Below, in pieces: positions 13,200-15,193 of a stretch of 15,193 bases of DNA. The stretch spans positions 1-15,193 of the forward strand of contig JAXJVS010000158.1 of NCBI GenBank assembly GCA_036308445.1, given 5' to 3'. The notes under the pieces were generated by a model, which was given only the letters and a program-made list of their open reading frames with translations, did no database searches and was not told the origin of the DNA. Origin of the DNA: MGBC113645 sp036308445. Lineage in GTDB: Bacteria; Bacillota_I; Bacilli_A; Erysipelotrichales; Coprobacillaceae. Positions within the stretch are counted from its first letter, which is position 1; each line of letters begins with the position of its first letter. Position numbers and translations under genes: made by a program.

Positions 13200-14015
13200 T
13201 TATAAATATTTTGACACTTTTCTATATTCTTCTATACTTAGCTGTTCGGCTCTTTTCTTTTCATCAATTCCACATTGATTTAATATCTCTTTTGTTTTAT
13301 CTCCAAATAACTCTTTTAAGTTATTATATATCGTTTTTCTCTTTTGTTTAAAAGATGCATTAATAACCTTATATAACTTATCATTACATATATCATTCAT
13401 CTCTATATGAATAATAGCACTATCTACATGAGGAGCAGGCATAAACACATTCTTAGATACAGTAAAACAATATTCTATAGAACCAACTGCATCTATTAAT
13501 AATGTTAATGGACTAACAGTCTTTCCTTCAGTAAGCTTTAATGCTACTTCTTTTTGAACCATTGCTGTCATAGAATCAACAATCACATCATTACTTACAA
13601 CCTTCTCAATAATATCACTAGTAATATAATAAGGTAGATTAGTTACTACACATACTTTCTTATATTCCTTTCTCAACCCATTAACAACACTTTTTAAATC
13701 AACAGTTAAGAAATCCTGAAATATAATCTCTACATTATCACATTCACTTAGTGACTCAGCTAATACATCTTTTAATCTTTCATCTATTTCGTAACATCTT
13801 ACTTTCTTAGCTTTATAAGATAAATACTCAGTTAAAGCCCCAATCCCTGGACCAACTTCTATAACACATGTATCTTTATCGATATTAGCACTATCTACTA
13901 TCCTTTTAATAATATTTGTATCGATTAGGAAGTTTTGACCAAACTTCTTAGAAGCACTTAAACCATATTTATCTAATAAATATAAAGTATTTGATTTCTT
14001 TGACACATCTCTCAT
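13200..14015 (-). CDS. rsmA: 16S rRNA (adenine1518-N6/adenine1519-N6)-dimethyltransferase
   Basis: SAM-dependent dimethylation of two adjacent adenines in the 3' hairpin of 16S rRNA (KsgA), a late step in small-subunit assembly. 271 residues from the ATG at 14015. Visible: KFGQNFLID (from about 24), the SAM loop VIEVGPGIGALTE (51-63), acidic YEID (75-78) and the catalytic NLPYYIT (126-132). The C-terminal helical domain ends with KRAEQLSIEEYRKVSKYL. An in-frame ATG at 14033 lies inside a likely -10 and lacks an SD; the ATG at 14015 has AGGTGAT and its product aligns with the Bacillus N-terminus. First gene of the operon; rnmV, which precedes it in Bacillus, is missing. Confidence 0.97.
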   Translation of the reverse strand: MRDVSKKSNTLYLLDKYGLSASKKFGQNFLIDTNIIKRIVDSANIDKDTCVIEVGPGIGALTEYLSYKAKKVRCYEIDERLKDVLAESLSECDNVEIIFQDFLTVDLKSVVNGLRKEYKKVCVVTNLPYYITSDIIEKVVSNDVIVDSMTAMVQKEVALKLTEGKTVSPLTLLIDAVGSIEYCFTVSKNVFMPAPHVDSAIIHIEMNDICNDKLYKVINASFKQKRKTIYNNLKELFGDKTKEILNQCGIDEKKRAEQLSIEEYRKVSKYL

Positions 14016-14031
14016 TTTATCACCTAAAAAC

Positions 14032-14060
14032 ATTATAATCTAAACTTCATATTTATACCA
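14032..14060 (-). promoter_or_regulatory. Promoter region of the rsmA-yabG-ispE operon (two candidate -10 sites)
   Basis: Minus-strand extended -10 TGGTATAAA (hexamer 14052-14057) and, nearer the gene, TATAAT (14032-14037). Neither has a clear -35 at 17 bp. Use of the second would place the transcription start about ten bases before the preferred ATG. Confidence 0.4.
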
Positions 14061-14381
14061 TTTATTTTTTTAACTAAAAGCAAATGAACTGTAAGATTAT
14101 TTTATATAGTCTCCAATAAACAGTCTTATTCTATTATTAAAAAGTCATAGCATCAAACATTTTCATAATATTTAAACATATGAAAGTCATTATAAAATGA
14201 TTTAAACTAATCCAAAATTATCACCCAACATCACCGTTATAATATAAGAATAATTTTCTTTGCATATACTCATTAATATCATAAAAACGACTATATATGG
14301 ACATAAATGAAAAATAAGAAGAAACAACCCTGAAAATATCCAAATAAATATTATTAATATAATTTAATTTTTTATAGCATA
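14061..14381. other. AT-rich intergenic spacer between divergent units
   Basis: About 320 bases between the rsmA promoter and the second padR promoter. Only scattered short ORFs are present, none with both a convincing SD and family resemblance. No terminator stem of more than about seven pairs, RNA gene or repeat was seen. Confidence 0.6.
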
Positions 14382-14411
14382 TTGATTTTTTATAACGATT
14401 ACTGTTATATT
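14382..14411 (+). promoter_or_regulatory. Promoter of the second padR gene
   Basis: -35 TTGATT (14382-14387), 18-bp spacer and extended -10 TGTTATATT (hexamer 14406-14411). The SD GGTGAT follows about eight bases beyond. The spacer contains the 19-bp operator dyad. Confidence 0.7.
14391..14409. promoter_or_regulatory. Probable operator of the second PadR regulator
   Basis: TATAAC-GATTACT-GTTATA, 6-bp arms around seven bases. It has the same 19-bp length and TATAnCG...G.TATA outline as the operators of the first padR gene, and the same place between -35 and -10. Confidence 0.5.
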
Positions 14412-14430
14412 AATAGTGGTGATAATATTT

Positions 14431-14769
14431 ATGGCAAAAAATTCTAATTATTTTATTAAATTTGATTTAATTGTTTTAAGTGTCTTAAAAGACAAAGATA
14501 GATATGCATATGAAATAACAAAATATGTAACTGAAGTCACAGAGCGAAGAATTGTTCCCAAACAGGGAACTATGTACCCTTTTATATATAAGCTTTTAGA
14601 AAAGCAATATATTTCTAGTTATCAAAAGATAGTAAACAACAAAATACGTATCTATTATCACTTAGAAGATAAAGGTCGCGAATATCTAGAAAATGAACTA
14701 GAAAACTATTATGCTCTAGTCAGAGCTTTAGATAAATTGTTTGGAGTACATAATCATGACGGAGAGTAA
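14431..14769 (+). CDS. PadR family transcriptional regulator (second copy)
   Basis: Winged-helix repressor of 112 residues from the ATG at 14431. The recognition part is RRIVPKQGTMYPFIYKLLEK and the wing NKIRIYYHLEDKGREYL; the C-terminal helix is longer than in the copy at 7984. The frame is open 15 bases upstream to a GTG (14416), but that codon lies in the SD (GGTGAT) of the ATG. The two PadR proteins are clearly different in sequence, so this is not a recent duplication. Its operator overlaps the promoter, suggesting autorepression. PadR genes normally precede a membrane-protein gene; here the gene behind it appears broken. Confidence 0.88.
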   Translation: MAKNSNYFIKFDLIVLSVLKDKDRYAYEITKYVTEVTERRIVPKQGTMYPFIYKLLEKQYISSYQKIVNNKIRIYYHLEDKGREYLENELENYYALVRALDKLFGVHNHDGE

Positions 14770-14988
14770 AAATAACTAAGAATCAAAAAAAGTTATTGTC
14801 TATCTACAAAGAAAATGAAAATCAAGTTGAAAGGCTTGATCACTATAACTATTCCTACTCAAGTAGAAGAATATTCTTATGAAGATACCATTGAAGCCAT
14901 AGAAGAATCTATGACAAGACATCTACAAAAAACGCAAAGAAAACAGGAAGCTATAAAACCTCATCAAGGACTGTACTTTGATCTGTAA
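14756..14988 (+). pseudogene. Probable decayed partner gene behind the second padR
   Basis: An ATG at 14756 overlaps the padR end by 14 bases, with TTGGAG nine bases upstream, the arrangement expected for a coupled PadR partner. It reads MTESKNN and stops at 14777-14779. Another frame is open from 14769 to about 14882 (ITKNQKKLLSIYKENENQVE), and a third holds a 57-codon ORF from ATG 14815 to TAA 14988 (starting MKIKLKGLITITIPTQVEEY, ending KPHQGLYFDL). The scatter over three frames suggests frameshift decay. Alternatively the 57-codon ORF is a real small gene, though it lacks an SD. No family recognised. Confidence 0.35.
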
Positions 14989-15059
14989 CATTAACTTGTA
15001 CATTCACGTGTAGTAAAAATGCTATTTTCTTGATTAAACATAAAACTCAGTTCAACATC

Positions 15060-15082
15060 GAACCGCCCCAGTCAAGTAGACA
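15060..15082. mobile_element. Possible insertion-sequence end (IS3-like terminal repeat)
   Basis: GAACCGCCCCAGTCAAGTAG followed by ACA is conspicuously GC-richer than its surroundings. Read on the minus strand it is TGTCTACTTGACTGGGGCGG..., similar to terminal repeats of IS3-family elements (TGT.TACTT...GGGG). The TG outer end would place the element to its left, yet no transposase or matching second repeat is visible there, so at most a relic. Resemblance is from memory. Confidence 0.3.
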
Positions 15083-15109
15083 GGTGAAATAATTAAAAAT
15101 TGTTTATGT

Positions 15110-15143
15110 TGAAGTTGTCGAGGAGACAACTTCATTTTTCTTT
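15110..15143 (+). terminator. Strong stem-loop with T-run on the plus strand
   Basis: TGAAGTTGTC / GACAACTTCA, perfect 10-bp stem with a GAGGA loop, then TTTTTCTTT. It could end the transcript of the second padR region, though it lies about 120 bases after the last ORF. Confidence 0.75.
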
Positions 15144-15145
15144 AT

Positions 15146-15168
15146 GCAGTAAATGTATTACTGCTTTT
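15146..15168 (+). terminator. Second, smaller stem-loop in tandem
   Basis: GCAGTAA / TTACTGC with a five-base loop followed by TTTT. It stands 11 bases after the T-run-bearing hairpin and may be a back-up terminator. Nothing further is recognisable to the window edge. Confidence 0.45.
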
Positions 15169-15193
15169 ATAATGTTCCTGTTTATATTTTATT

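Noticed and set aside
14016..14033. ATG at 14033 as start of rsmA
   Set aside because: It overlaps a likely -10 and has no SD; the ATG six codons further has AGGTGAT in front and fits the family N-terminus.
14221..14304. Minus-strand 27-codon ORF starting MSIYSRFYDINEYMQ in the spacer before the second padR
   Set aside because: No SD, no promoter and no recognised family; the frame stays open a little upstream without a start, so at best a faint relic.
1..15193. CRISPR array, tRNA, rRNA or riboswitch
   Set aside because: No regularly spaced direct repeats, cloverleaf-like segments or recognised aptamer cores were seen; all noticeable stems are terminators or short operators.

Overview
The window is a very AT-rich stretch of Firmicutes-type chromosome: strong AGGAGG or GGTGAT Shine-Dalgarno (SD) sites, short leaders, TTGACA/TATAAT promoters, and almost everything on the minus strand. 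The protein set (housekeeping genes of the Bacillus tatD-to-prs cluster, the spore protease YabG, PadR/DUF2812 pairs, a ferredoxin-domain aldo/keto reductase) suggests a gut Firmicute of the Erysipelotrichia/Coprobacillaceae kind. That placement is inference from gene content and style; no rRNA is present.

Left end (1-3270): a transporter/two-component module. An OmpR-type regulator and a kinase with almost no extracellular loop are co-transcribed. Behind them, from a separate promoter, come a LolD/MacB-type ATPase and an FtsX-type permease cut by the window edge. Both promoters carry a TnACA-N4-TGTnA dyad like that of BceR regulators, at the same distance from the -10. The regulator probably controls itself and the transporter, a layout typical of antimicrobial-peptide sensing and resistance modules.

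3270-5290: a decayed minus-strand gene with its terminator, a small plus-strand TPR-like gene, and an aldo/keto reductase with two 4Fe-4S clusters behind a promoter with a 19-bp spacer (MerR-like).

5265-9140: the 3D/G5 cell-wall protein and tatD (one operon). Then an autoregulated padR-DUF2812 operon ending in a 30-codon membrane microprotein gene, and a membrane-anchored NERD-domain protein. Each unit ends in a stem-loop, in several cases built over the stop codon.

9138-14015: housekeeping operons in the order rsmA-yabG-ispE, then glmU-prs: 16S rRNA dimethylation, spore protease, isoprenoid precursor synthesis, UDP-GlcNAc synthesis and PRPP synthesis. Relative to Bacillus the cluster is permuted (tatD and the 3D protein lie downstream of prs) and lacks rnmV, veg, sspF, purR, yabJ and spoVG.

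Right end (14034-15193): an AT-rich spacer, a plus-strand PadR regulator with the same operator layout as the first, a decayed gene behind it, a possible insertion-sequence end and two stem-loops.

Main points for follow-up: the two matched BceR-like promoters, the padR-DUF2812-microprotein operon, the twin PadR operators, and the MerR-type promoter of the reductase.
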